64,000 bases of DNA, taken from Jacaranda mimosifolia. Taxonomy: Eukaryota > Streptophyta > Magnoliopsida > Lamiales > Bignoniaceae. A program made the position numbers and the translations under genes. The stretch covers positions 6,123,501 through 6,187,500 of the forward strand of contig CM032124.1 of the NCBI GenBank assembly GCA_018894105.1. Reading direction: 5' to 3'. Below the pieces are notes generated by a model, which saw only the letters and a program-made list of their open reading frames with translations, was not told where the DNA came from and ran no database searches. Each line of letters begins with the position of its first letter. The first letter of the stretch is position 1. Of the stretch, positions 52,130-64,000 are shown in pieces.

Positions 52130-55100
52130 TTAGACCGGAGCCTTCTTCCAACGCTACCGCTAAAGGTTTTTCCTTTCTCATTTTCGCTTGCTGAATGCGA
52201 TCATGAACAAATAGTACTGTTTAATTTGCCTTTTTCTGTTTCTTATTCCTGATGTAAGAAGTCTAGATACATTTAGCTTCTGGTATACACCTATTCTGCG
52301 TATCTTGGTGTGTATGTAGACATATATGCATGTGATGTGCATTAATCAAGATCTGGGGTGTTTATTCTTGATCTTGAATGATTTGGTGGTTCAGTTGAAG
52401 CGATTGATCCCATTGATGTTTTCTCTCTTTTCTTGGTCTTTGTCCCTTTTTTTTTTCTTCCCCTCTTTTTTCCCCCCTTTTTTGCTTCACTTTCTTTTTT
52501 CTCGGTTGGCGGATGAATTCGTAATTTGTCAGTTTTGTCTGCGGATGCGCATGAAAGTAATTAAACAGATAGTGTATTTGTTGTTGACTATTTTGCATTG
52601 GAAACTAATCTTTCTTCAGTATATGACGTGAACTTTTTGGAAAATGAGGGATAATAGAAAGAACCAAAAGTTGATCTTGTTAATTAAAAAAAAAAAACAT
52701 TTAAATTTTATATGTAACAGTTAATACAAGTATTAAACTTTTACTTAATCATGAGTGAATTGGTTATGGTGTGTGTTATCATTTTCTTGGTTCCTTTGGT
52801 TGTTTATTGAAGTATATCTCAATTTCTCATAAATTTAATGCTCTTCACATGAATTTGATATACAGACTACAGAGCTGAGCATGCTTTTAGGCAGTTTTAG
52901 GAGGGATCACTTTGGGTTGTAGTGTCATCATATCATGAAGATACTTGTTTTTCTAATCTATGAAGTTAGCGGTATCATTAACATCAAAAGTATGTATGCA
53001 CAATGTAAAATCATTGTCATTGGAAGAGTCACATTCTTTATGATAAATTAACTTAAAAAGTGTTGCCATTTTATTATGTTCTTACCTTTTTTTTTTTTTT
53101 TAACTCATCATTATGCTTTGGTTTCATTTCATTGTTTGTATCTATTAGCTTTCAAGTCAGTAAAACATGATTTGATTTGGGAATTCATGAAACAATATGT
53201 GTCTGACCTTTATTAAGTCGTACTAAATTAATTGATTTGGAAACTTTTCTGTAAGTTCAGATTTACATTTTGGTGGAGTTATTTTGTTTTCTTTTTCTTT
53301 GTTTCCTATAAAACTTGTTTACGCCACATTGCTTCAACCACTCACTTATATTTAGCAATCTATTAGGTACTTGCATCCTTGGAGTATGCTTAGCAAATTA
53401 TCTCTATGTGCAACATTTTTCTGTACTCGTCATTGTATTTAGTGGCTTGGAAAATAGATTGATGGATGTTAAATCTCTATCAAATTGTTCTTGTGAATTA
53501 AACTTGCCCAGAAGATTTGGTTGTTTATTAATGCCTTGCATGTTCAGGGATCCAGATCATGCCAAGGGCTCAAACCAAACATCCTTTGGATCCTTTATCT
53601 GCTGCTGAAATCTCTGTGGCTGTGGGAACTGTCAGGGCAGCTGGAGCCACCCCTGAGGTTCACAATGACTTAATGTTTGCTTTTCTTTCACTTCAGATAT
53701 GATGTATATGTGATTGTTATCTAACTTACTCGAAAAATATCGTTGTATTTTTGGCCTTATCACTGACTTTTTCCTCTTTTTTCAGGTCAGAGATAGCATG
53801 AGATTTGTTGAAGTGGTTCTGTTGGAACCAGAGAAACATGTTGTGGCACTGGCTGATGCTTATTTCTTTCCCCCTTTTCAACCATCATTGTTGCCTAGAA
53901 CCAAAGGAGGACCAGCAATTCATAGTAAGCTCCCACCAAGGCGAGCCAGACTAGTTGTCTATAATAAGAAGTCCAATGAGACTAGCGTGTGGGTTGTTGA
54001 GTTGATAGAAGTACATGCAACAACTCGAGGTGGACATCATCGAGGAAAAGTCATTTCCTCCACAGTTGTCCCTGATGTTCAACCACCAATGGTATCTCCA
54101 GCAACATTTAACCTTTTCATTAGTTTATATTGTTTCTTTTCTGCCCCCAGAGTGGATTTCATCCTTGGAACTCAATACTTGAATGGCTATCAAATTTGCA
54201 TAGAAGATGTCATTTTTGAGCCGTGGTTAAAAGCATGATAAAGCAGGCACGTGTAATGCTCATAATTTGAATTCAAAATATGTTTTTCACATTGCGTAAA
54301 CTTTTCATGTATTAGTTGAAGGTTTGCAGGGAACGGGGAAAGTTAGTATGCTGTTATTTATACCATTTCTCTGCAACCCGGTCATCCAGAGCTATGATAC
54401 TGAGTCTTCGGTAAATATGCTGAAAGAACTATTTTTAGAACTGGCTTGTGTTTGCAAAATGTTCAACTACCATTTAAATACTCCAAACATCTAGTCAGTC
54501 TCTAAGTATGTCTTTTGAGAGGTTAATCAGTCTGATAGTTTGCTATATTGCTTGGTTCTTTTTACATGTTTTTCATTTTCTTTTGAAACTATGGGAAAAT
54601 ACACGGACCTATTTGGTTTGGCTTTATGGAGGTTCACATCTCTATTTTTTGTAGTCTATGATAAATTGATACAACATGATTTCGTTTGCTGAATTTTTTT
54701 CCTTATCTCAATTGTAGGATGCTGCAGAATATGCTGAATGTGAAGCTGTTGTCAAAGATTACCCTCCATTTATAGAGGCAATGAAGAAGAGGGGTATTGA
54801 TGATATGGATCTGGTTATGGTTGATCCCTGGTCAGTAACACATAAACAAAAATGCACTATGGAGTCTGGACTTAATTTTGTCAAATATGCTATTTATCAG
54901 GCTTATAGCTGTTGAATACCTAATGCAGGTGTGTTGGTTACCACAGTGAGGCGGATGCTCCTAGTCGTAGACTAGCAAAACCACTTATATTTTGCAGGAC
55001 AGAGAGTGACTGCCCTTTGGAGAATGGTTATGCGCGACCTGTTGAAGGAATTCGTGTGCTTGTTGATATGCAAAATATGGTAGTAATTGAGTTTGAAGAT

Positions 55101-58100
55101 CGTAAGCTTGTTCCTTTACCTCCAGCTGATCCACTGAGAAACTATACTCCTGGTGAAACAAGGGGAGGGTTAGATAGAAGTGATGTGAAACCCCTTCAAA
55201 TTGTTCAGCCTGAAGGTCCAAGCTTTCGAATCAACGGACATTATGTTGAGTGGCAGAAGGTATTTCCTTTCCTTTCATTTTATATATTTTTATCGTCACC
55301 AATTACAATTTAGACAGAATCATTGTTGAAATGCTGGTTGACAGTGGAATTTCCGCATTGGTTTCACTCCAAGGGAGGGTTTGGTCATTCATTCTGTTGC
55401 CTATGTTGATGGCAGTCGGGGTAGGAGACCTATTGCCCATAGGTTGAGTTTTGTTGAGATGGTTGTGCCCTATGGGGATCCTAATGATCCACATTACAGA
55501 AAAAATGCATTTGATGCTGGTGAAGATGGCCTGGGGAGGAACGCTCATTCTCTTAAGAAGGTTTCTGCTCCTTTTCTGTGTTGATTGTCTTTTTAGTTTA
55601 AGTTCATTGCTCTTCGATTTCCCAGTATTAAATTCTAATCTAAGGCTCTTTTCCATTCCAGGGATGTGATTGTTTGGGATATATAAAATACTTTGATGCT
55701 CATTTTACAAATTTTACTGGAGGAGTTGACACAACTGAGAACTGTGTATGCTTGCATGAAGAAGATTATGGAATCCTATGGAAGCATCAAGATTGGAGAA
55801 CTGGCCTTGCAGAAGTTCGAAGATCAAGGCGTCTCACTGTTTCTTTTATTTGCACTGTGGCTAATTACGAATATGGATTCTACTGGCACTTTTATCAGGC
55901 AAGTTGAATGCATTCACTCCTGGGAGCTTCACAGTGTAAAATTGTCATATAAGATGACTGAAAATGGAAACTGTGACCGAATTTCAGTTTATGACATGAC
56001 ATACACGTACTTTACAAGTTTGCTTTTTTTTACACTAGAACATAGTATTAATTTGACAAGGAGAAAAAAATAAAGAAATAAGAAAGGAAAGTGAATAGAC
56101 TTTTATCAATCAAATACAATGAATAGGTTGTTTCAAAGTACAAGCTTTCTATACAAATAAAATGTAATCAACTCGACGGCTACCTCTGCCTTATTTCCTT
56201 TTCTTATTACCTACCAGTGAAATTGATCTTTAACCTGAATGTTATTTTTGGGAAGCTAAGAGATACTAAACCACTGACCCAATCAAAGTTTTTGTTTTAT
56301 CATCTGAAATTTGAGATAGTCTTTATTTGGTGCAGGATGGGAAAATTGAAGCGGAAGTTAAACTTACTGGAATTCTTAGTTTAGGGGCACTGCAACCTGG
56401 AGAATCTAGAAAATATGGTACAACAATTGCACCAGGATTATATGCCCCTGTTCATCAACACTTTTTTGTTGCTCGAATGGATATGGCGGTCGACTGTAAG
56501 CCTGGAGAAGCGCACAATCAGGCATGTGATTATGAGTTTTAATTCCTATCTAAAACTTTCTTTTATCTGTAGCATGGAAAACAATGTGGATTAAGATGGT
56601 TTCTTGCCAGGATGAAATAATTGATTTTTTATTCTTCTGCTGCTATTTCCATTCTTTTAGGTTGTTGAAGTGAATGTCAGAGTTGAAGAACCTGGGAATG
56701 ACAATGTTCACAACAATGCATTCTATGCTGAGGAGACTTTACTTAGATCTGAATTAGAAGCCATGCGTGATTGTGATCCGTTATCTGCCCGTCACTGGAT
56801 TGTAAGTGCCCTTACCCATCTCATTGGATTATGGATATATTCCTATCCTTTTCCCAAGCTAAAGAACCATTGTTTGGCTAAAAATTCTTTTATGATCTGT
56901 TGCTTATTCTTCTCTTGAGGACAGGAAGAATCTTCCATTTCTTCTTTTCCATCTTCTTGACTGCAGGGTGGAATCTTTTGCCTCTCCTAAATAATCCATG
57001 ACACTGTTCATACTGTAGTCTAAATTCTAAATTGGATTATTTATTGGTTTGTTCCGTTCAATATTGCAGATAAGGAACACAAGAACCGTCAATCGGAGTG
57101 GACAACTGACAGGCTACAAACTGGTACCTGGTTCGAATTGTTTGCCGTTGGCTGGTCCCGAAGCTAAATTTCTGAGAAGAGCTGCATTTCTGAAGCATAA
57201 TCTGTGGGTTACGCAATATGCACGTGGGGAGGATTTTCCTGGAGGAGAGTTTCCTAACCAGAATCCACGTGTTGGGGAAGGATTGGCTTCTTGGGTGATG
57301 CAAAACCGGCCTCTAGAAGAAACTGATATTGTTCTCTGGTCAGTTTTCATGTAGCTTGCGGAAATATGCATTTCTTTTTTCTGTGGAAGTATTCTAAACA
57401 CATGGTCATTTTACTGTTGACCAATATTTATTATGCATCAAGCTGTCTTTTGCCCTCAACCATTGCGCTGTCGTGTCATCTAGCTTCAGAATGTATCCAC
57501 TATATTGTCTCTTGTACTCTTTAAACAACTATATCATATTTTTAACTGGATTTCTCTTTATACCATTATTTTTTTTTACTATTTAGTATTCCAAATTATC
57601 TTCAATTTGTAGCTGAAATACAAAGTTTGCTTATTTTATTTCATACTCCTAGTTTTTTATTTCAATATACTCTTGTTATCGACATTATCTTTCATGATTA
57701 ATGAGCATTATCTGCCATTTCATTCTCAATATTTAAATTATTGATGAAAGGATTGCTGTGAAATATTGGAATTCTTCCATGGTTTCACTTCTTTCATTCA
57801 TGTAGGTATGTTTTTGGCATTACACATGTTCCTCGCTTGGAAGACTGGCCTGTTATGCCTGTGGAACGTATTGGTTTTATGCTTCAGGTGTGTTTTCAAA
57901 ACGATATTCCCAAATCAGTTGCAATGCCTACTTCTTGTTTATTATAAAAATTCCTATAGCACATGTGGTAACTCATTACTAATCATATTTTAGTTTTCAA
58001 TAATTGTCTTTCTGATTTTTGGTTCATCAAAGTAAATTAGGAAGTTTCTCAGACTTTGACTTCCGAAGATTTACTTTTGAAACATTTGTTTTATGGTTTA

Positions 58101-59103
58101 CAAATAATAGTTTATCATCCTATCATTCTGAATTCTCTAGTTTAATCTCATATATGTAAAAAAGGATTCTATAGATTTTTCTTTCTATAAGTTAATGCCC
58201 AATATAAGTTGACTTCAATAATGAGTAGATAAGAGTGAGTTGTAGAATATCATTTAAGAAACTGAATGCGAATAAAACGGCACATATGTATTGTCTTTGT
58301 ATTCAATTCCTTAGATAATATTCTATGATTCTTACTATCATCTATTCAATGAAGCTTCCCCACTGGAAACAGTTGAATTTTTGACAATCTTGTTTTAAGA
58401 ATTCTGTTAATAGGCAGAGAGCCCTTCCTTGGCAAGAAATCAGTCATATGCAATTAGAATATGCTAAAGCTAGCAGTGTAACAGAAAAAACCTTCCACTA
58501 AACAATAGTATGCTTGTTTTAGGAAGAATCCTTATAAGTTTATGCCTTGCTCAAAAGCTGCTTATTTCTGGGTCAAACTTTTTCCTGATGACCCAATAAT
58601 TCATTTGTAGTATTGTAATTTTGCTTATGCTAATAATTATACACCTCAAAGAAGTGATGTCTCTTCCTTCTGCCTCCTGCTGAACTCGTACGGATACAAA
58701 GAAGTAGTGGATTAGTGTATTATGCTTTAGATCAAATTGTTCCCTTAAATGTAATTTTGACTGTTCGTATTGACTAGATAGACATTATTATAACCAGTCT
58801 TTTCGTATTAGTATTCTTCCTGAAGAAAAACACAAACTCCATTTAGATGGTTTTCAGTATTTGTTTGGCTCCTATAAATGCTGCCGACTCAGTCTGAATG
58901 TATCATGCTAATCAGTTATTATTTTTATTTACGAGAGTTGATAATTAAATTGGTGCATATGTGTGCAGCCTCATGGATTCTTCAATTGCTCTCCTGCTGT
59001 GGATGTTCCACCCAATGCCTGCGAGATGGATGCCAAAGAGAGTGATGTGAAAGACAACGGTGTGGCTAAGTCGAGTTCATCTGGTCTAATAGCAAAGCTG
59101 TGA
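51946..59103 (+). CDS. CuAOzeta: Peroxisomal copper amine oxidase (CuAO-zeta type)
   Basis: Oxidises primary amines (putrescine-type diamines) to aldehyde, ammonia and H2O2. Twelve exons: 51946-52165, 53548-53657, 53786-54091, 54718-54830, 54929-55259, 55345-55560, 55662-55898, 56336-56521, 56661-56801, 57070-57338, 57806-57887, 58969-59103. Total 2346 nt, 781 residues, close to Arabidopsis At2g42490. The topaquinone precursor is Tyr501 in NYEY. Copper ligands are His551 and His553 (PVHQHF) and His663 (KHNLWVT). The likely catalytic base is Asp417 (FDAGEDGLG). The C-terminus IAKL gives a peroxisomal PTS1 (AKL) and there is no signal peptide, separating it from apoplastic forms. Introns 7 and 8 begin with GC rather than GT (CAG|GCAAGT and CAG|GCATGT); shifting either site breaks the frame. 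Intron 1 (1.4 kb) has an unusual GTTTTT donor. All active-site residues are present. Confidence 0.93.
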
Positions 59104-60130
59104 AAGGGTGGATATGAATAAGTGAGAAGCCTAGCCATTTGGATGAGCATATTGGATCTAGGCCCACCTGTACATAGTGGACTTAACTTATATACTTAAG
59201 TTCTCCTGCTAGTTTGTTTGAGACTGAGTGTTTCTTTATTATGTGTTTGGCTGTTGTGACTTTGTTGAGTTTGAGTGAGTGCAGTTTATGGCTTAAACGC
59301 TGGTTAGAAGAAGGAATAAGCGCTCAAGAATGGACCCTTACTCTCTCAACTTTATTAAATTCGTCTGATGTTTGATGTGTGATTATTCTGAGTCTTTCTT
59401 ATCAACTTCAATTTTTCACTTGGGACCTAAATCTTTTACTTGCCTTATCAGGGTAGTTGTGCTCTAATAGATTAGCTAAAATGTTCTTGTTCTTTCATAA
59501 TTGGTCGGCTTAAAATGAAAATTCCTGTGGTTATGTTAAAACGGCTTCTTCCCTCTTTATAACTGAGCAAGTTTGTTGTGTCCCAGGTTGAGCTATTATC
59601 TTGTGGGGCTGTCTACAGTCCATGATGATTACTTTGGCTTGACATTTGAACAAAAGATCTCAACTATTGAAATATAAATTTTTAAATTTGAGCCATTTAT
59701 CAGCATTTATTAATTTCACTCCCGTAACACTATTGCCAGAATACTTTACTATCAATCTATTAAATTACCCTACTCTTTATTCTTTAAACTCTTCCTCTTA
59801 TATTCTTGGAGTTCATTTGCTTGGTGTTTATAGATTAGGCATGATATGTATGACTAGGACAAGTAGTGGGTTATTGTCTATTTTATCTAATGTTTGTTTG
59901 GATCTTTTAAATAATTTGATATTCAACTTTGGTTGTTTGCTTGGCAAGATTATCTCATTTGACAAATTATAATTTATTTTCAACTTAGGTTGGAAAATAT
60001 ATCACTCTCTAATGCTTTGATATATAAGTTAAGCTTGACTTTAAATGCATGCTAGACTCTAATTATATTAAAGGCTTCTAAAAATGATTCAAATATTGAG
60101 ATTGAGTTGAATTGTGTATTTATCATACAA
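59104..60130. other. Amine oxidase 3' flank and spacer
   Basis: 3' UTR followed by AT-rich DNA. The 108-codon frame at 59646-59972 has hydrophobic, low-complexity content and no recognised family; I do not call it a gene. Confidence 0.45.
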
Positions 60131-60224
60131 TATCAAAGCAAGTAAACAAGCTCTTAATAAAAAGACACTAAATATAGTAATAAAACAGAATACTTAACTT
60201 AATATAAAAATAAAAAATTACGAG

Positions 60225-60445
60225 TATATCCATATTATATATATATACACCCATTGACAATATGTACGTATATAACACACACACACACACACACATATAT
60301 ATAGAAACAAATACATATAAATATATATAACATATATATATGTATGTATACCTCCACACACCTCCACCCACCCCCACCTCATGGCTCATGGCAGCCATGC
60401 TCCAGCGACTAGTCAACCATTGCCACCAATGGGGAGGGGAATGAT
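60225..60445. repeat. TA/CA microsatellites next to a GC-rich core
   Basis: (TA)n at 60237-60246, (CA)n at about 60275-60294, then a GC-rich stretch (60350-60440, CCACCCACCCCCACCTCATG). The arrangement and the CCCAC/TCATGG motifs recall the GC-rich cores at 32871-32937 and 39848-39985, so it may be another member of that repeat family. Confidence 0.5.
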
Positions 60446-60860
60446 TAGGGCTGTAAATAGATATTTGAAAATTCGTTTATCATTCGCATTCGTATTCATT
60501 TATACAAAATTTAACCGCATCCGTTTAAATCGGATATTATCCGTATTCGATTAGTACATATCCGATTATAAATGGATACAAATATGATAAATGCGTATTT
60601 GATCCGTTTAATATCCACTCCAAATATATATTTATCAAATAATATATTATTTATATTTTTTTAATAAAAAATCTCATAATCTATTATTATTATTACAACA
60701 AGTGTATTTAATCTATTATGTTAATTTATAGTACTCAAAATTATACTAAAAAAATAAACAAACCCTAATAAATATTAGTACATATTTTTATTTTTTTAAA
60801 ATTTTTTTTGAGATAATTTAATATATAAAGATATGCAAAATGGATACGATTATCCTGCAA
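60446..60860. mobile_element. Truncated hAT-like element
   Basis: Starts TAGGGCTGTAAATAG and continues with repeated CATTCGTATTC/CCGTTTA-like motifs typical of these elements. No right end or target duplication was found. AT-rich, noncoding. Confidence 0.45.
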
Positions 60861-63800
60861 ACCATGCTTCTGTTGGTTCTTATTTTTTGCTTGGTTTCAT
60901 TATGTTGAGTTTATTGTTTTTTGAAATACTGGAAATATTTAAAAGGAAAAAGAAGAAAGAGGATACTAAATTAAGTAAGTACAATGTTTAAAATATTTCA
61001 TCTGATTATTTTTGTAGAAATATTAAATTGAGTATTTACAAATAGATAGAAAACATACTCCTGAAAAAAAACAAACAAAAAATTGTGGAAAGAGAAATAA
61101 AGAAACTTAAGAAAAAAAGAAAGAAAAACAAAAACAAAATAAAATTCAAAATAAAAAAGAAAAGAACTAAGAAAAAGAGTTTGACGAATCTTATGAAGGT
61201 TATAGATGAATTCAATTAGTATTCAATTTTTAAACTAAGTAAGTAAAATAATATAGATCATATTATTTATTTGTTAAAAATAATTTAGTCATTATATTTT
61301 GTGTGACATTAATTAGAGGTATTTAAATATATAAAATAATATTAATTGTACTATCTATTTACTAGTTAAAAATATTTTAGTCATTCTATCTTTTGTGTAC
61401 CACAAACCAAAGGTATTTAAGTTTTTGTACTCTAGGCGAATGTTTTCTCTATAAAGGTAAGTGCTTTTCTAAAAAAGTAGGTTGCTTTAAATGAATGGCT
61501 CAGATTTAAAGATTTATTTTTAATAGCTGAAATTGTTTGCTCTATTGTCAGGTCAAAACAAAGCGTCATGAACCATAGACAACCCCTTGTCTTGTACCAC
61601 TCTAAACGCTTGATTCTCTTTTCATTTAGTTTCAATGCGTTTCATCCTTCTTGTTGTATGGTGTGATAGAGTTAAGGTGAGTTAAGTTCGGAATTTTTTT
61701 TGAACTCGACGAGTTTGTTTTTAAGCTCAAGCTTGATTTAATTAAATTGAACTTGAATTTTGACATGAGTTTTAAATCACTGGGATTTTAAGTTCAAGTT
61801 TCAAACTCAAACTTAAAATTCTTGATTTAAAAAAATAAGAATAAATTCAATAATCTTAATTTATAGATTATAAAATTATTAATGCATCACAAACAATATA
61901 AACAGTCATAAATGAATTTATAAAAATTACAAATGATCGTAAATTTATACTTGTATGTATTTACAAGTACTAATATAATATAACATAATGTATATTAATA
62001 AAATAAAAAATATTAAAATTAAAATTTGAAGTTAGATATATACTGCTTGAACCCAGTTAGAGATAGAGATGGAGTTCAAAATTTGAACCGCTGTCCACAA
62101 CAATCAAATTCTGAACCGAGCTAGCTAACTTTACTCGTTCGCACTGCCGACCACAGCGATCAAATTTTCATTTTATAATGGATGAGTGTGGCTATTGTGC
62201 AGCTTTACCTCACCATGAGAAATATATCCAATTTACATATCCCCATGTTGAAAATGCATTCCTTAAGACAACTTGATTTGGGCCCTGACTGAAAATTATG
62301 TCTGGGCCAAGGGAAGTCACTTTCCTGTCTTTATTTGTTGTTGGATTTATGTCTATTTCAGATTAGAGAAGGCGCCTGTGGTTCCCATCATCATTTTAAG
62401 TCCATTTATTGCCTCCAAAACTGCGGAGAAGCATTTCAAATGAAAAAAACCAGATTGTTTTTGTGGATGGAAGTCCATTTCAATAGTCCATAACTCAAAT
62501 GAGATGGATTGACCTTTAGCTTTATGTAATTGAGATAACTCACATCTTTGGGAAGATCTTTTCCCGACTCCCTGATGAATAGGTATAACTTATCGTGATT
62601 ATGTGATTTAAAATAAATTCAAAATCATTCGTCATTGCGAAGAAACTATGTACGATACGTTTTTTGTCTCTCACACATATATATATATATAGGCATAAAA
62701 TGCAGAAAAACTGAATCGTTTCATTTTTGTAATACTTCTAAGTGTTGCAAAATTTGATATTTGGCTGATAAAAAGTATATTCATTAAAAATTGATCTACT
62801 TCCATTTTCATTTTCTATAAGTCAATCTAGATTTTTTTTCTTCTTGCTGTTCAACGATTCCATGCAATACTTCTGAATTTCAAATAGTATTTAAGATCCT
62901 TTATTTTCGGATGTCTAGTAAATTATTTAACGAAATAGATAATCTCTATGTTAGATACTATAATAAATTTAAATCATATTTCAAATCAATTTTATATTGA
63001 TTGACTGTTTTCAATCATATTGGAGCTAGCAAGTACCACTATTTTTAATTTTAAATCTTTGAAATCATTTCCGCATGAGATCTGAACTCTTTCTTCTCCG
63101 GGGAAAAAAATACTCATTAATTCTCTTTCTAAAAATCATTAGCCCTAATATAGGGCTATGATTCATATCATAAAGTTAGTTGGAAGGCCTATTTCTTCTT
63201 TTTTATTTTTGTTATTCCAATTTCTATTTCTGGTTGCTGGCTTCTTAGTTGGGTTACTTGTTAGGTCCCAAATATAGAAGCTAAATTAAACTGGAGGACA
63301 AGTCTTAGGGAATTTCCTAAAATGGACAAGGGGACTTTACCTATTCAAAGGTGAGCAAGCCTGGAAACCTACTAAACTAGAAGTATTGTATCATTTTTAA
63401 ATTTTTTTTTGGTCCCTTTTTCACTCCGTGCACTTTAGAACATTTATTATATTCTCTATTTCATCTCCTATTCCAACTTGCTGAATTTATACCAAATGTA
63501 TTTGATTATCAATCAATTATCTTTATAAGAAAATATTTAATACAGGTATTATGTATTCATGAAATAGAACAGAAAATGAAATAGAGGATTTAAATCGCAC
63601 TCATGGCCTCTGTTTTGATAGCCAATTGGATTAACACAAAAAAGTCTGAAATTGATGGGGACAGAGGTTTGATGCTATAGTTTGACATCAATTGGTTAGA
63701 AACTGAAGATATTAAGCAAAAAAGTTGTTGGGAAAAAGGCTTAATTAATCTTAACAAAATGGGGACAGATGTTGTGGTTATTGTTTGACATCAATTAGGT

Positions 63801-64000
63801 GCATTGAGGTCCATAATTTGATTAATATTGATGCATTTTTTGGCATCATAAGGTCATTAAAACATGATTAACATCATTGATTGACAAGAAGAAAATTGAT
63901 TGATGATGTATTTTCAAGTGTAATAAATACTTTGATTGAATACATTATTAAGCAAATTATAGAAAGAAAATGTCAAGATTCTTTCCCCCCCTTAAAATAG
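60861..64000. other. Intergenic to the window end
   Basis: AT-rich DNA. 61675-62110 has AAGCTCAAGCTTGA and ACTCGACGAG motifs like the small hAT-like elements, without resolvable ends. An (AT)n run lies at about 62676-62692. No gene, RNA or promoter recognised. The frame at 61432-61635 (minus) has no known domain. Confidence 0.45.

Noticed and set aside
52326..52631. Open frame inside amine oxidase intron 1
   Set aside because: Lies wholly within the intron, is pyrimidine-rich low complexity, and has no family resemblance.
59646..59972. 108-codon open frame downstream of the amine oxidase
   Set aside because: Low-complexity Leu/Ser/Asn-rich content typical of AT-rich DNA, with no recognised domain or promoter context.

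Overview
This window is plant nuclear DNA. Genes are split by GT-AG introns, intergenic DNA is very AT-rich and full of transposon relics, and the gene set (L-type lectin receptor kinase, ferric-chelate reductase, R1-type NLR, peroxisomal copper amine oxidase) is that of a eudicot. The coiled-coil NLR resembles the late-blight R1 subfamily that is expanded in asterids such as Lamiales and Solanales. An asterid, perhaps a Lamiales species, is therefore my best guess, but this is inference. No prokaryotic, organellar or viral segment was recognised.

Layout. 0-24 kb is the gene-rich end: an intronless LecRK-S.1-like receptor kinase (+), an eight-exon FRO-type ferric reductase (-), a four-exon universal stress protein (+), a broken R1-type NLR pseudogene (-) with a MITE in its first domain, a complete 1.6 kb hAT-like element, a ten-exon RH30-type DEAD-box helicase (+) and an intronless RPL27A gene (+). 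24-51 kb has no intact gene. It holds a decayed partial duplicate of the RPL27A locus that has lost the coding region, several hAT- and Harbinger-like non-autonomous elements with visible target-site duplications, a diverged satellite-like array with a unit of about 125 bp that has itself been duplicated on a kilobase scale, and a shortened Gypsy LTR retrotransposon inserted inside an older hAT-like element. 51.6-59.1 kb is a twelve-exon copper amine oxidase gene (+) ending in a peroxisomal AKL signal. 59-64 kb is AT-rich DNA with repeat fragments.

Exon structures were worked out by hand from splice signals and family similarity. For FRO, USP, RH30 and the amine oxidase the joined exons give an uninterrupted reading frame with a length divisible by three (704, 236, 646 and 781 residues). 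The genes are functionally unrelated neighbours, as is usual in plants. RPL27A and RH30 share AACCCTAA (telo-box) motifs in their leaders, typical of genes for the translation and RNA machinery.

I did not find a convincing undescribed biochemical system. The observations most worth following are the gene-less RPL27A duplicate, the duplicated ~125 bp satellite, the nested transposons with exact target-site duplications, two non-canonical GC-AG introns in the amine oxidase gene, and an overlapping upstream reading frame in front of it.
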